NCBI RefSeq assembly: GCF_014349235.1 | Contig: NZ_JACSOH010000011.1 | Coordinates: forward strand, 1 to 64,000 | Length of the DNA stretch: 64,000 bases | Direction: 5' to 3' | DNA from: Cytophaga sp. FL35 | GTDB lineage: Bacteria > Bacteroidota > Bacteroidia > Flavobacteriales > Flavobacteriaceae | Part shown: piece by piece, positions 1 to 8,441 of the stretch | Position numbering within the stretch: position 1 is the stretch's first letter | How the letters are laid out: each line of letters begins with the position of its first letter | Program-made: the position numbers and the translations under genes | Notes under the pieces: model-generated | What the model saw: only the letters and a program-made list of their open reading frames with translations | The model's database searches: none | Told to the model about the DNA's origin: nothing

Positions 1-2
1 AT

Positions 3-249
3 TTACTCTACATTAATATAACCGTATAAATTAGAATCTAAATCTTTAACTTTAGCTTCAAAAATTGATTTTAACTGGGGGTTGTAACTATTTCAGGAAA
101 TAAATCATCCCTTAAACTGGTATTCACCCACTAGCTTGAGCATCTTCCTCTTGCCCTTTGTTAATTTGTTTATCAATAACTTCAACGGTTCTTTTAGAGT
201 TTTGTTTTTCAGCACTTTCTCTCTTTTTAACAACTCCCTTACTCCACCT
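3..249 (-). pseudogene. Possible decayed coding remnant
   Basis: Two short open stretches on the minus strand read like real protein but lie in different frames. One spans about 249 to 124, is rich in Lys, Glu and Gln, and ends ASG-stop. The other spans about 87 to 3 and ends YGYINVE-stop. Neither has a plausible start, and the first is bounded upstream by an in-frame TAG close to the hairpin repeat at 281-355. I infer the eroded 3' end of an older gene. The family is not recognised, and chance open frames remain possible in a stretch this short. No other gene is visible in the first 487 bases. Confidence 0.2.
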
Positions 250-280
250 CTAGGAGTGAATGCATCCCCCGCCCTGCGGG

Positions 281-355
281 CACCCCCTTCAAAGGGGAAA
301 TATCAATTGTCCCCTTGAGGGGACAGTAAAAACCAAAACGGTTTTTACAGGGGTG
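281..355. repeat. Multi-hairpin intergenic palindromic element
   Basis: Outer arms CACCCC (281-286) and GGGGTG (350-355) enclose three hairpins. These are CCCCTT/AAGGGG (284-297), GTCCCC-TTGA-GGGGAC (309-324) and GTAAAAACC/GGTTTTTAC (326-348). A further small hairpin, GCCC-TGC-GGGC, abuts the left edge at 271-281. The cloverleaf-like layout and GC-rich arms in an AT-rich spacer resemble dispersed palindromic repeats common in flavobacterial intergenic DNA. No second copy was noticed in this window, so repeat status is inferred from architecture. Confidence 0.5.
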
Positions 356-412
356 TTTTGTTATTGTTTTCTATTCATTATAAATCCCTCAACCGCCCCC
401 AAACCATAACCT

Positions 413-447
413 TAAAAATAAAAAAACCATCTCTTTCGAGATGGTTT
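413..447 (-). terminator. Rho-independent terminator of the mini-protein gene
   Basis: A perfect 10-bp stem, AAACCATCTC/GAGATGGTTT at 424-447, has a 4-nt loop. On the minus strand it is followed by a T-rich run (plus-strand A tract 413-423). It lies about 40 bases past the stop of the 29-codon gene. A second hairpin, GGCTCTT/AAGAGCC at 463-480, sits between them. Confidence 0.75.
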
Positions 448-487
448 CATTTCCTATTTCTGGGCTCTTTAGCAAGAGCCATCATAC

Positions 488-577
488 TTACTTCTTTTTA
501 GAAGGTGCCTTCTTAGCAGCTTTTGGAGCTACTTTTTTGGCAGCGGCTGCAGGAGCCGGTTTCTTTGATGTTGCCAT
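488..577 (-). CDS. Lys/Ala-rich basic mini-protein (histone H1-tail-like)
   Basis: A 29-residue ORF with an ATG start, made almost only of Lys (10), Ala (10) and Pro, ending APSKKK. There are no acidic residues, so it is very strongly basic. The composition matches the KAAPAKK-type tails of bacterial histone H1/Hc1-like proteins, which bind DNA without a folded core. It is followed by two hairpins, one a good terminator, which supports a real monocistronic transcript. No Shine-Dalgarno sequence is visible, as is usual in this phylum. A role in DNA or RNA binding is inferred from composition only; no globular domain can be identified. Confidence 0.6.
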   Translation of the reverse strand: MATSKKPAPAAAAKKVAPKAAKKAPSKKK

Positions 578-684
578 AATTTGACAGAATTAAATTTGAA
601 TTAAATGTAGGCTGTTTTTGAATCTCCCAAATTTAATTATGAAGAATTTAACACTTCCTAAAAAAGATTGTAAACCCTTCATTT

Positions 685-1041
685 TCAATGATGACCGCTA
701 TCATCGAAACCATCTTCACGGTACCTGCAACAAGGGTGCACCTTATTGTAAACTTCCTCGGTCGCTTTTAATTCCTTGGTATCATGCCCAACCTCTGCCA
801 TGGCCATTTTTACCTGCATGGCATTGGTCTTTCGCTCATCTAAAACCAACGACAGTTGATGAGTAGGTATATCCCACATGGCATATTTAACCCCTTTTAC
901 GCCCAGAGCCGCTTTCTCAATACGGGTTTTGCACATATCACACTTACCGTCTACTTCCATCTCCACTTTTTTGTTTTTGTCCTGGGCAAAAACGGATGTG
1001 ATTGCCAAACTTAAAACAAGGGTCCATACTAGCTTTTTCAT
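685..1041 (-). CDS. Periplasmic heavy-metal-associated (HMA) domain protein
   Basis: 118 residues. An N-terminal signal peptide (cleavage likely after SVFA, residue 19) is followed by one ferredoxin-like HMA fold with the metal-binding loop GKCDMCKTRIEKA near residues 32-44. The tail carries a CC pair and ends in HH, possible extra metal ligands. HMA domains bind Cu(I) or similar ions through the CxxC pair and hand them to partner ATPases. It lies 21 bases after the TonB receptor gene and in the same direction as copA, so it is probably the last gene of a metal-homeostasis operon. Metal specificity cannot be read from the sequence; copper is inferred from the neighbours. Confidence 0.85.
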   Translation of the reverse strand: MKKLVWTLVLSLAITSVFAQDKNKKVEMEVDGKCDMCKTRIEKAALGVKGVKYAMWDIPTHQLSLVLDERKTNAMQVKMAMAEVGHDTKELKATEEVYNKVHPCCRYREDGFDDSGHH

Positions 1042-1062
1042 TATATCTATTTTTAGTTGTTA

Positions 1063-3327
1063 TTATAATTTTAATCTAAATCCTGCATAAAACATTCTAC
1101 CCATAATCGGCCGGTATACTATACTCGTATCAAAATACGGTCCAAAAGGGTCATCGGCTCCCAAAACAGGATTTTCTTGCTGCACATCACTTAAATTCTC
1201 CCCTCCCACATAAACCTCAAAAGCATTTGAGAACACCTTGGTTACCTGGGCGTTCATTTGGTTGTAGCGCGATGCATTTTCTGCCAATCTATAGGCAACC
1301 GGGTTATCGGCTGTATTGGGCAAGCGTTGCTCTCCAAAGCTGTGCAGGGTATAATCAAAACGCCATTGTGCCCCATTTTCTTTGATTCGGGTCTCGTAAC
1401 TGGCATTGGCAAAAAAGCGATGCTGTGCTTGAAGGGGTTTTTGCAACCTACCCACTTTATAATCTACTTGTACATCGTAATATTTATAAGCGCCCCTTAA
1501 ATAGGTTCGCGGCAAAATTTCGTAATCTACTTCTGCCTGAAAACTGGTCCCCTGGCTTTCGCCATCGAGATTGTAAAAGGATACTTCCCGTGGATTTTCC
1601 CAATCCACCACTATTTGATTTCTGAAATCGGTACGATAATAATCTAGGGATACATTTCCCTTTTTACCCAAGAATGTAAAGCCTTGTAAAAAGCTAAGGC
1701 CGTAGTTCCAGGCATCTTCGGGCTCCAGCCCATACACACTTCCACCGGAATCCATTATGTTTATGTTTCTAGAGGAAGCGAACAATTGCTGGTTTTCTGC
1801 AAAAATATTGGCCGCCCTTTTTCCCCTACCAAATGAACCTCTTAAACTGGCCCTTTCCCATGGGGTATACCTCAGGTGAAAGCGGGGCGTAATATACGTA
1901 CCCAGACGGTTATGGGTATCGATACGCAAGCCGGCGGTAAAGCTCAATTTCTCCAAATTTTCATAGCCGTACTCAAAAAAAGCACCTGCCGAGCGGTCGC
2001 TTCTACCATAATCAGTGGCACTTACCATTTCTTCATAACCGTCATAGGCAAAGGTGAGCCCTGTTTTAAACTTGTTTCGGGTATCGCCAATGATACTGTT
2101 AAAGATAAAATTGGTATAAATGCTCTCATGGTCAATATCGTAGCTTCTAAGTCCAAAATAAGAATCCTGTAAGTGCTTGCTATAACTTGCTTGAAAACCC
2201 ATACTTTGAAAGGGCAACTCCGGAAATACATAACCCAGCTTAATAGAACTATCGAATCTTCGGGTATCTATTTCCCCTCCCCATATTTCATTGCCGTTCA
2301 ACACAGGGTTGCTTGCTGTAATTCTATCGGTATTGGGATGAAAGTCTACTTCCCCAATTTGCTTTTCGTCGTTTAAAAAACGAACGTTTAAAAAAATCAC
2401 GTAGCCCGTTTCCGGATTTTGGTACTGCCAGCGGTTCATAACATTAATTTGGTCCGCAAGGGGCGCATCTAAAAACCCATCGCCATTATCATCCTCTTTT
2501 TGGGTTCTTTTATTTCCATGGATGTACAGACCGGTACTCCACTTGTCGTTCAACTTGGCATTCAAATGCGTATTGATTTCATACCGTCCATTTTGGTTGG
2601 CATAGCCATTGACAAATAAGGGTTGGTCTGTTAACGGTTTTACGAGCTCGGTATTTATTTGCCCTGATATACTTTCGTACCCGTTTACTACACTACCGGC
2701 TCCTTTGGTAATCTGAATACTCTCTATCCACGTACCGGGTGTAAAAGTTAACCCAAAAGCTTGCGAAGCCCCACGTACCATAGGTATGTTCTCTTGGGTA
2801 ATCAACAAATATGGACTCGTCAACCCCAACATTTGTATCTGTTTGGTTCCGGTAAGTCCGTCTGAAATATTGACGTCTATGGAAGGATTGGTCTCAAAAC
2901 TTTCGGCCAGGTTGCAACAGGCCGCCTTCAATAGTTCCGCACTGTTGACCGTAACCACGTTTTGCGGACTGTAAAACGCTTTTTGCATCGGTTCTTTTTT
3001 CTGGGCTACAACCACTTCATCCAACTCATTGGAGGGTTTTAGAAATACATTTACGGATTTCGGTTTTTTTATGACCAAGGTATCCGACTCAAAACCGATA
3101 TAACTAACAATCAAATGGTCGTACTCCTTTTTAAACGGAATTTCAAAATTTCCGTCCGTATCGGTAACCGCACCCAAAGGCGAATTCAACCAGTACACAC
3201 TGGCTCCGGCAAGGGGAAGTCCGTCTCCATCTGAAGTAGCTTCGGCCACTTTGCCCGTCACCGTTTCCTGAGCGTAAACGGCCTGCAATAAAAATAGTAG
3301 GATTAAAGAATTTAGTATTTTATTCAT
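1063..3327 (-). CDS. TonB-dependent outer-membrane receptor, metal-linked
   Basis: 754 residues from the ATG at 3327; a TTG immediately upstream is also in frame. Order: signal peptide (residues 1 to about 19, ending VYAQ), carboxypeptidase-regulatory-like beta-sandwich (about 22-105, with YWLNSPLGAVTDTDG), plug domain (about 115-230, with QIQMLGLTSPYLLI), then a 22-strand-type beta barrel ending FRLKL. A CC pair (AACCNLAESFE) in the plug is typical of receptors found beside HMA proteins and copper ATPases. The gene starts 15 bases after the copA stop, so the two are almost certainly cotranscribed. The receptor should bring a metal complex across the outer membrane using TonB energy. The substrate is unknown; copper or a copper chelate is inferred from context. 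Confidence 0.88.
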   Translation of the reverse strand: MNKILNSLILLFLLQAVYAQETVTGKVAEATSDGDGLPLAGASVYWLNSPLGAVTDTDGNFEIPFKKEYDHLIVSYIGFESDTLVIKKPKSVNVFLKPSNELDEVVVAQKKEPMQKAFYSPQNVVTVNSAELLKAACCNLAESFETNPSIDVNISDGLTGTKQIQMLGLTSPYLLITQENIPMVRGASQAFGLTFTPGTWIESIQITKGAGSVVNGYESISGQINTELVKPLTDQPLFVNGYANQNGRYEINTHLNAKLNDKWSTGLYIHGNKRTQKEDDNGDGFLDAPLADQINVMNRWQYQNPETGYVIFLNVRFLNDEKQIGEVDFHPNTDRITASNPVLNGNEIWGGEIDTRRFDSSIKLGYVFPELPFQSMGFQASYSKHLQDSYFGLRSYDIDHESIYTNFIFNSIIGDTRNKFKTGLTFAYDGYEEMVSATDYGRSDRSAGAFFEYGYENLEKLSFTAGLRIDTHNRLGTYITPRFHLRYTPWERASLRGSFGRGKRAANIFAENQQLFASSRNINIMDSGGSVYGLEPEDAWNYGLSFLQGFTFLGKKGNVSLDYYRTDFRNQIVVDWENPREVSFYNLDGESQGTSFQAEVDYEILPRTYLRGAYKYYDVQVDYKVGRLQKPLQAQHRFFANASYETRIKENGAQWRFDYTLHSFGEQRLPNTADNPVAYRLAENASRYNQMNAQVTKVFSNAFEVYVGGENLSDVQQENPVLGADDPFGPYFDTSIVYRPIMGRMFYAGFRLKL

Positions 3328-3342
3328 CAATTGTATTTCATA

Positions 3343-5838
3343 TTAATTAAGCGAAACGGTTTTTAAACGTAAGGCATTGGCTATGACGGAAACCGAACTA
3401 AAACTCATGGCCAACGCCGCCAACATGGGCGACAACAACATTCCAAAAAAGGGAAACAATATCCCCGCAGCTACGGGCACACCCACTGAATTATAAATGA
3501 GAGCAAAAAATAGGTTCTGCTTAATGTTTCTCATCGTCGCTTCCCCAAGTCGGTAGGCTTTTACAATCCCCTGCAAATCCCCTTTGACCAGCGTAACTTG
3601 TGCGCTTTCAATGGCCACATCGGTACCGGTGCCCATGGCAATACCCACATCACTTTTGGCCAATGCCGGGGCATCATTGATACCGTCACCGGCCATGGCC
3701 ACTACCCTGCCTTTTGCTTGTAGCTTTTCAACTTCGGCCAATTTATCTTGCGGAAGCATTTCGGCCCTAAAGGAGGTCACCCCCATTTCTCTGGCAACTG
3801 CGTGGGCAGTAGCATTGTTATCCCCTGTAAGCATAAGCACCTCAACTCCCATTTTTTGCAGCTCTTGAAGGGCTTTTTTACTGGAAGCCTTTATTTTGTC
3901 CGAAATCACCACATAACCAAGAAGTTCTCCATCCACCGCCAGATAAGAGACCGTTTTTCCCTTTTCCTGCTGATGGGCCACAGCCTCTTTCAATTCACCC
4001 GAAGGTGAAATGCTTTTCGTTTCCAGCATCTTTAGGTTCCCAAGAACTACCACTTTTCCGTTGACATTTCCCGAAACGCCTTTTCCGCTTTCGGAATTGA
4101 AATCAGTGACCTCACTAAGTGACACCCCTTTCTCCTTGGCATAACGAACAGTTGCTTCCGCCAATGGATGTTCGCTACTTTGGTTGACACTCGCCATCAA
4201 CCTAAGCAATGTAACATCCTTTATTTGCTCGGAAATACCCACAATCTGTTCCACGGAAGGTTTACCCTCGGTAAGGGTTCCGGTCTTGTCCACCACCAAC
4301 ACATCGATTTTGTTCAACTTCTCCAAGGCTTCCGCATTCTTGATCAACACACCATTTTGGGCTCCTTTACCAACCCCTACCATTACGGACATTGGCGTGG
4401 CCAAGCCCAGAGCACAAGGGCAGGCAATGATCAGAACCGCGATGGCATTAACCAAGGCGTACACATAAGACGGTTCGGGCCCAAAAATGGCCCAGACAAC
4501 AAATGTGACAATGGAGATAAGGACCACTATAGGAACAAAGTAGGCCGATATTTTATCCGCCAATTTTTGAATAGGTGCACGACTACGGCTGGCGTTATTG
4601 ACCATTTCCACAATTTGGGCCAGCAGGGTTTCTTGTCCTACTTTTTGGGCTACCATTACAAAAGACCTATTTCCGTTAATTGTTCCCGAAGTAACCCCAT
4701 CGCCCACCGATTTCTCCACAGGAACGGGCTCGCCCGTAATCATGGATTCATCTATTGTACTTTCGCCCTCGGTAATTTTACCATCCACCGGAATTTTACC
4801 TCCCGGTTTTACCCTGAGCAAATCCCCTTCCTGTATTTCATCTATAGAAACACTTTCTTCTTCTCCGTTAACCAACCTTAAGGCTTTGTTGGGCGCCAGT
4901 TTCAACAATTCTTTGACTGCGGAATTGGTCTTGCTATGCGCCCTTGCCTCCAACACTTGACCTAACAACACCAGGGTCAAAATCACGGTAGCGGCCTCAA
5001 AATACACGTGTACCGTACCACTTTCGGTCTTGAACTGTTCCGGAAAAAAATCAGGCACCAACAATGCAAAAACACTAAAAAGCCAGGCTACACCGGCACC
5101 TATACCTATTAGGGTAAACATGTTCAGATTCCAAGTTTTGATTGAGCGAAAAGCTCGCTCAAAAAACATCCAAGTGGCATAAAAAACTACAGGAAGCGAA
5201 AGGCCCAGCTGTACCCAATTCCAATATTTTAAGGGCATTACCATAAAAAGTGGGTTATTAGGTAGCATCTCGGACATGGCAATGAGAAAAATGGGCAGGG
5301 TAAAGCTCAAAGCCATCCAAAATTTGGATAATAACTGTTGGTAATTACGCTCCTCCGCGGAAATATTCACTTCTTTTGGCACCAAGTCCATTCCGCAAAT
5401 AGGACATTCGCCCGCTTTCTCTTCTTCAATCTCCGGATGCATAGGGCAAGTATAAATAGCTCCCGAAACAGAAGTTGAATCGGCCTCCTCGACCAAATCC
5501 ATACCGCACACTGGGCAATCGCCCGGGGCATTATACGTTTTATTGCCCTCACAATGCATGGGACAATAAAAGGAACCGTTTCCATTTTCAACCGGCTTCT
5601 TTTTCGTCCTTTTTTGCTGCGGCACCTCCTTTTCATGAATGGAATAAGAACCACCGTTCTTTTCAAAAGCTTTCTCGAGGGTTTTTAAAGGAATATCCGT
5701 GTCCATTTCCAACTCCGCCTTTGCTTCCTCCAAATTAACGGTCACTGCTGCGACTCCAGCCACATTTTCCAAAATATGCTGAACATGTGCCCTGCATCCA
5801 GTACAGGTCATACCGTGTATGTGATAGGTCTTCTTCAT
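3343..5838 (-). CDS. copA: Copper-translocating P1B-type ATPase
   Basis: 831 residues. Layout: an HMA domain with GMTCTGC (residues 9-15); two Cys-rich heavy-metal-binding modules (about 91-118 and 129-155), each CPMH...CP(V/I)CGMDL; then the P1B core. Catalytic features seen: TGEP (about 370), the transmembrane metal site CPC in [11 protein letters not shown] (about 473), phosphorylation site DKTGT (about 518), SEHPLAEA of the nucleotide domain, and [11 protein letters not shown] (about 719). The C-terminal membrane segment has the N and MxxSS residues typical of Cu(I) exporters. It pumps Cu(I) out of the cytoplasm at the cost of ATP. It heads the copA-TonB receptor-HMA unit, with the AraC-like regulator gene 72 bases upstream. 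Silver cannot be excluded as a substrate. Confidence 0.95.
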   Translation of the reverse strand: MKKTYHIHGMTCTGCRAHVQHILENVAGVAAVTVNLEEAKAELEMDTDIPLKTLEKAFEKNGGSYSIHEKEVPQQKRTKKKPVENGNGSFYCPMHCEGNKTYNAPGDCPVCGMDLVEEADSTSVSGAIYTCPMHPEIEEEKAGECPICGMDLVPKEVNISAEERNYQQLLSKFWMALSFTLPIFLIAMSEMLPNNPLFMVMPLKYWNWVQLGLSLPVVFYATWMFFERAFRSIKTWNLNMFTLIGIGAGVAWLFSVFALLVPDFFPEQFKTESGTVHVYFEAATVILTLVLLGQVLEARAHSKTNSAVKELLKLAPNKALRLVNGEEESVSIDEIQEGDLLRVKPGGKIPVDGKITEGESTIDESMITGEPVPVEKSVGDGVTSGTINGNRSFVMVAQKVGQETLLAQIVEMVNNASRSRAPIQKLADKISAYFVPIVVLISIVTFVVWAIFGPEPSYVYALVNAIAVLIIACPCALGLATPMSVMVGVGKGAQNGVLIKNAEALEKLNKIDVLVVDKTGTLTEGKPSVEQIVGISEQIKDVTLLRLMASVNQSSEHPLAEATVRYAKEKGVSLSEVTDFNSESGKGVSGNVNGKVVVLGNLKMLETKSISPSGELKEAVAHQQEKGKTVSYLAVDGELLGYVVISDKIKASSKKALQELQKMGVEVLMLTGDNNATAHAVAREMGVTSFRAEMLPQDKLAEVEKLQAKGRVVAMAGDGINDAPALAKSDVGIAMGTGTDVAIESAQVTLVKGDLQGIVKAYRLGEATMRNIKQNLFFALIYNSVGVPVAAGILFPFFGMLLSPMLAALAMSFSSVSVIANALRLKTVSLN

Positions 5839-5860
5839 GCTAATAGAACAAATTACAGTA

Positions 5861-5868
5861 CAAAGCTA
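5861..5868 (-). promoter_or_regulatory. Putative -7 element of the copA operon
   Basis: The minus strand reads TAGCTTTG, a full match to the flavobacterial TAnnTTTG -7 element. It lies 23 bases upstream of the copA ATG, which would place transcription start near 5854. No TTG is found at the expected -33 spacing; that position lies in the adjacent palindrome, which suggests an activator-dependent promoter. Confidence 0.5.
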
Positions 5869-5872
5869 AGGG

Positions 5873-5903
5873 CCATAAACCGTATTGTTTTGACGGTTTA
5901 TGG
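5873..5903. promoter_or_regulatory. 11-bp perfect palindrome upstream of copA (candidate operator)
   Basis: CCATAAACCGT (5873-5883) and ACGGTTTATGG (5893-5903) are perfect inverted arms around a 9-base centre. The element sits between the AraC-like regulator stop (5911) and the copA -7 element, covering the -33 region. It has no T-run, so a terminator is less likely than a protein-binding site. The natural candidate ligand is the adjacent HMA-AraC regulator. A transcriptional attenuator hairpin is the main alternative. Confidence 0.5.
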
Positions 5904-5910
5904 ATAAGAT

Positions 5911-6474
5911 TTATACAATTTGGTCCAAGGAGGTTCTTTGATTTTGCCCCTTTTTATATTCTGACATGGAGAGTCCGGTTACCGATTTAAACTGGCGGGA
6001 CAAGTGACTACTGCTCTTATAGCCCAAACTATAGGCAATCTGCGTAAAATTCAATTGGTTCATCTGTACCAATTCCTTCACCCGTTCCATCTTTAACTTA
6101 ATGGCATATTTTTCTATGGATATACCTTCTCGTCTACTAAAGAGTTTGCTTAAATAGGAATAATCCCTATACAGCTTTCGGGATAGCACTATGGAAATAT
6201 TCGCATCTTGCTGTACTGAATCCGGATGCACTAATTCTACCAAGCTGGTCTTTATTTTTTCCGAAAGAATCGCCTCGGAATCAGAAATCAATTCAAATCC
6301 CTTTTCTTCTAGAAGTTGTGCGATTTTTAAGATATTCAACGGCACTTGGTGCGTTAAAGTAACTGAACCTAAATCTATTTGCGCATCGGGAAACCCCAAT
6401 TGTGCCATGGTTTGACCGACCATCATTTTGCAACGGTCGCACACCATATTTTTTATATGTAGTACTGTTTTCAT
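5911..6474 (-). CDS. AraC-family regulator with N-terminal HMA-like metal-sensing domain
   Basis: 187 residues. Residues 1-65 look like an HMA domain: KNMVCDRCKMMV near 8-19 gives the CxxC loop, followed by beta/alpha spacing like the chaperone HMA in this cluster. A linker (about 70-100) leads to a C-terminal AraC-type double helix-turn-helix (about 105-180), with the recognisable FTQIAYSLGYKSSSHLSRQF and a VTGLSMSEY end. This combines a metal-binding module and a DNA-binding domain in one chain, so it may act as a one-component copper sensor for the divergently spaced copA unit downstream. Metal binding and target are inferred; the DNA-binding domain is clear. Confidence 0.85.
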   Translation of the reverse strand: MKTVLHIKNMVCDRCKMMVGQTMAQLGFPDAQIDLGSVTLTHQVPLNILKIAQLLEEKGFELISDSEAILSEKIKTSLVELVHPDSVQQDANISIVLSRKLYRDYSYLSKLFSRREGISIEKYAIKLKMERVKELVQMNQLNFTQIAYSLGYKSSSHLSRQFKSVTGLSMSEYKKGQNQRTSLDQIV

Positions 6475-6564
6475 TTTTAAGAAGTAATCAATTAGAAAAT
6501 ATTCCTTAAAGGCAACAAAAGTGTTGCACCCAAAAGGGTTTTAACTGAAAAATCTTAAAAAAAA

Positions 6565-6978
6565 TCAAAGGAGGTAAACTTCGTCAAGCAATTGAATATC
6601 CTTGACTATTTTGGGGGGATGATAGGAGTTATAAAAGGATTCTTTGGAATCTAACGGCGTCAGAACTTCCAGAAAACTAAGGGTGTAGGCAATCAGGAAT
6701 TGTTGTTGATCTAAATCCAAATCGTTGTAAACAGCGGTCACCTCATCCTGACCTTCTAGCAGAATCACCTCATTATCACAACATGTTTTTTGATTTAAGG
6801 TAACCTCCTGTTCAGCCAAGACCGGCATATCCATCCCACAAGCATCGGCATCTACAAAAAAGGCTACATTGATCAACCTACCCATACAATAATGCTTTTC
6901 CACTTTCCAAGACGTGGTGGAAGCCAATAAAAGCAGGGCCATGCAACATGAAAAAATGCGATGTAGGAATTCCTTCAT
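6565..6978 (-). CDS. HYC_CC_PP family exported protein
   Basis: 137 residues, with a hydrophobic leader (residues about 8-22, LLLLASTTSW). It carries the signatures of the small Bacteroidetes HYC_CC_PP group: HYCMGRL near 29, a CC pair (KTCCDNE) near 70, and HPP near 124. The conserved Cys and His residues suggest metal contact. It lies 90 bases upstream of the AraC-like regulator and in the same direction as the copper genes, consistent with a metal-linked envelope role. The biochemical function of this family is not established. Confidence 0.7.
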   Translation of the reverse strand: MKEFLHRIFSCCMALLLLASTTSWKVEKHYCMGRLINVAFFVDADACGMDMPVLAEQEVTLNQKTCCDNEVILLEGQDEVTAVYNDLDLDQQQFLIAYTLSFLEVLTPLDSKESFYNSYHPPKIVKDIQLLDEVYLL

Positions 6979-7138
6979 GTGGCAAAATTACGAAATAGAC
7001 TTTAAATGAAATTAGAATTGGAAAAAATAAGCCCCGCCAAGCACCTACAAAGATATCGGTTAAACAAACTCGGCTTTAACCACTCTTTTAAACAAGGAAA
7101 ATAATTTAAGCTTTGGAACGTTGTAACTATTTATTGGG

Positions 7139-7155
7139 ATGTGCATAAAGCACAT
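7139..7155 (+). other. Small hairpin upstream of the lipoprotein gene
   Basis: ATGTGC and GCACAT (stem 7139-7144 / 7150-7155, 5-base loop) lie 35 bases before the lipoprotein start. This could be a 5' UTR structure or a weak operator; no function can be assigned. Nothing else was recognised in the 212-base spacer 6979-7190. Confidence 0.3.
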
Positions 7156-7190
7156 TCACCTAAAACCATTAACGTTTAAATTAAATCCTG

Positions 7191-8318
7191 ATGATGAAAA
7201 AAAATATGCTTACAAAATTTACGTACAAAGCTGCGATTGTAGCTTTCTCCTTGTTTGCGGCCAGTTGTAGTTCCGATGACGGAAATGTTTTTGATACTCC
7301 TGACAATCCACAACAAGAAAATCCAGATGGTGAGCCCAATGAGGAGGAGGAAGTTGCTACCCTAGTTTTTAACGAGGGAGATCCCTCTAACGACATTTTG
7401 GTGGCAGAAGCCAGCGGTGAAGTCGGGACCGAAGTTCCTGGACGTGTCATTTTTACATCCACTGACCTTACGCAAAGAAGAATGTACATTACCCAAAATA
7501 TAGGAGGAAGTGGAGATATGCCCTTCAACAATTTTGATTTGGACAGTGATGACCTTAAAAAAGCTACCAAGGCGGATGGATCTATTGATTTGGATGGGGC
7601 TACCAAAAAAGAAATTGATTTTACCTTTAGTCTACCAGTACCAGATATTGACAATGGAGAAATTGTTTACAGCTTTTGGACCACTACTGGAAAAGGAGAT
7701 TTTAGGGACCCTACCAAAAGAAAAGCTTTGGGTGTAGGAACCATTACCGTAACCGTTGGTAATGGAAATAATCCTGATGCAGAGGTGATGAGCTTTACCG
7801 ATGTTCAATTGTTTGCACCGGCACAAGACGGCACCACTGAATCCTTCTTCTCTTTCTTAGAGCAACCGGACACAGAGGACGACCATATTTACCGTATTAA
7901 TGAAGGTCCTGAATTTAGAGCTTACTGGGACTTTGGCTATTACTATGGAGCTTCAGGGGTTTCAGCGGACGACAAGGCTACCTTGGCATCTGCTTCTACG
8001 TTTAATGAGTCGTTTGGATTTTTTGTGGACGGTCTAGAACCTGATGATACAGAAGATGACGCCGAAAACGAAGAACTAAATGAAATGTTCTTCCAACTTT
8101 CCGCAAAAACAGGTGCCGAATTTGATGCCATAACCATGGCTAGCGAATTGGCTTCTATCGATAAGACAGATTTTCAAAAATTCACTAATATCAATGCAGG
8201 CGACGTTATCGAGTTTGTGGACAACTACGGTAAAAAAGGTCTAATAAAGGTTACGGCCATTGAACCAGGGTTTGATAACAACGATTATATCATGTTCGAT
8301 GTAAAGATTCAACCATAG
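7191..8318 (+). CDS. Acidic lipoprotein of unknown function
   Basis: 375 residues (or 374 from the second ATG at 7194). The N-terminus is a lipoprotein signal with lipobox FAASC (Cys about 26), followed by SSDDG and a low-complexity Asp/Glu/Pro/Asn linker typical of surface-exposed Bacteroidetes lipoproteins. The body is very acidic, with DTEDDAENEE near residue 285, and has beta-rich segments (AEVMSFTDVQLF, GDVIEFVDNYG). No catalytic motif is seen. It stands alone, with a strong terminator 27 bases after the stop and the divergent HYC_CC_PP gene upstream. Surface binding or structural roles are possible; I do not recognise the family. Confidence 0.75.
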   Translation: MMKKNMLTKFTYKAAIVAFSLFAASCSSDDGNVFDTPDNPQQENPDGEPNEEEEVATLVFNEGDPSNDILVAEASGEVGTEVPGRVIFTSTDLTQRRMYITQNIGGSGDMPFNNFDLDSDDLKKATKADGSIDLDGATKKEIDFTFSLPVPDIDNGEIVYSFWTTTGKGDFRDPTKRKALGVGTITVTVGNGNNPDAEVMSFTDVQLFAPAQDGTTESFFSFLEQPDTEDDHIYRINEGPEFRAYWDFGYYYGASGVSADDKATLASASTFNESFGFFVDGLEPDDTEDDAENEELNEMFFQLSAKTGAEFDAITMASELASIDKTDFQKFTNINAGDVIEFVDNYGKKGLIKVTAIEPGFDNNDYIMFDVKIQP

Positions 8319-8344
8319 GTTTTATTCAACTTTCTGAACTTCAA

Positions 8345-8375
8345 AAAGGATGCCTTACGGGGCATCCTTTTTTTA
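8345..8375 (+). terminator. Rho-independent terminator
   Basis: A 10-bp stem AAAGGATGCC/GGCATCCTTT (8345-8354 / 8361-8370) with a 6-base loop runs into T's. It closes the lipoprotein transcript. Confidence 0.9.
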
Positions 8376-8419
8376 TTTCCTTGTTAAGAAAATTTATAAT
8401 CTACGACCAAGGTGATACG

Positions 8420-8427
8420 TATATTTG
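8420..8427 (+). promoter_or_regulatory. -7 element of the GAF-protein gene
   Basis: TATATTTG matches TAnnTTTG exactly, 15 bases before the ATG at 8442. It decides the start: an in-frame GTG at 8412 would lie upstream of the promoter. No clear TTG at the -33 spacing. Confidence 0.5.
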
Positions 8428-8441
8428 CAAAAAAATTGAGC

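Noticed and set aside
136-318. 60-residue plus-strand ORF near the left edge
   Set aside because: It runs into the palindromic repeat, has low-complexity composition and no promoter; the minus-strand reading of the same stretch looks more protein-like.
4168-4881. 237-residue open frame on the plus strand within copA
   Set aside because: It is a shadow of copA: composition is unlike the neighbours and no motif is visible, while copA is complete on the other strand.
8412-8441. GTG start for the GAF protein
   Set aside because: The -7 element at 8420-8427 lies downstream of this GTG, so the transcript could not contain it.
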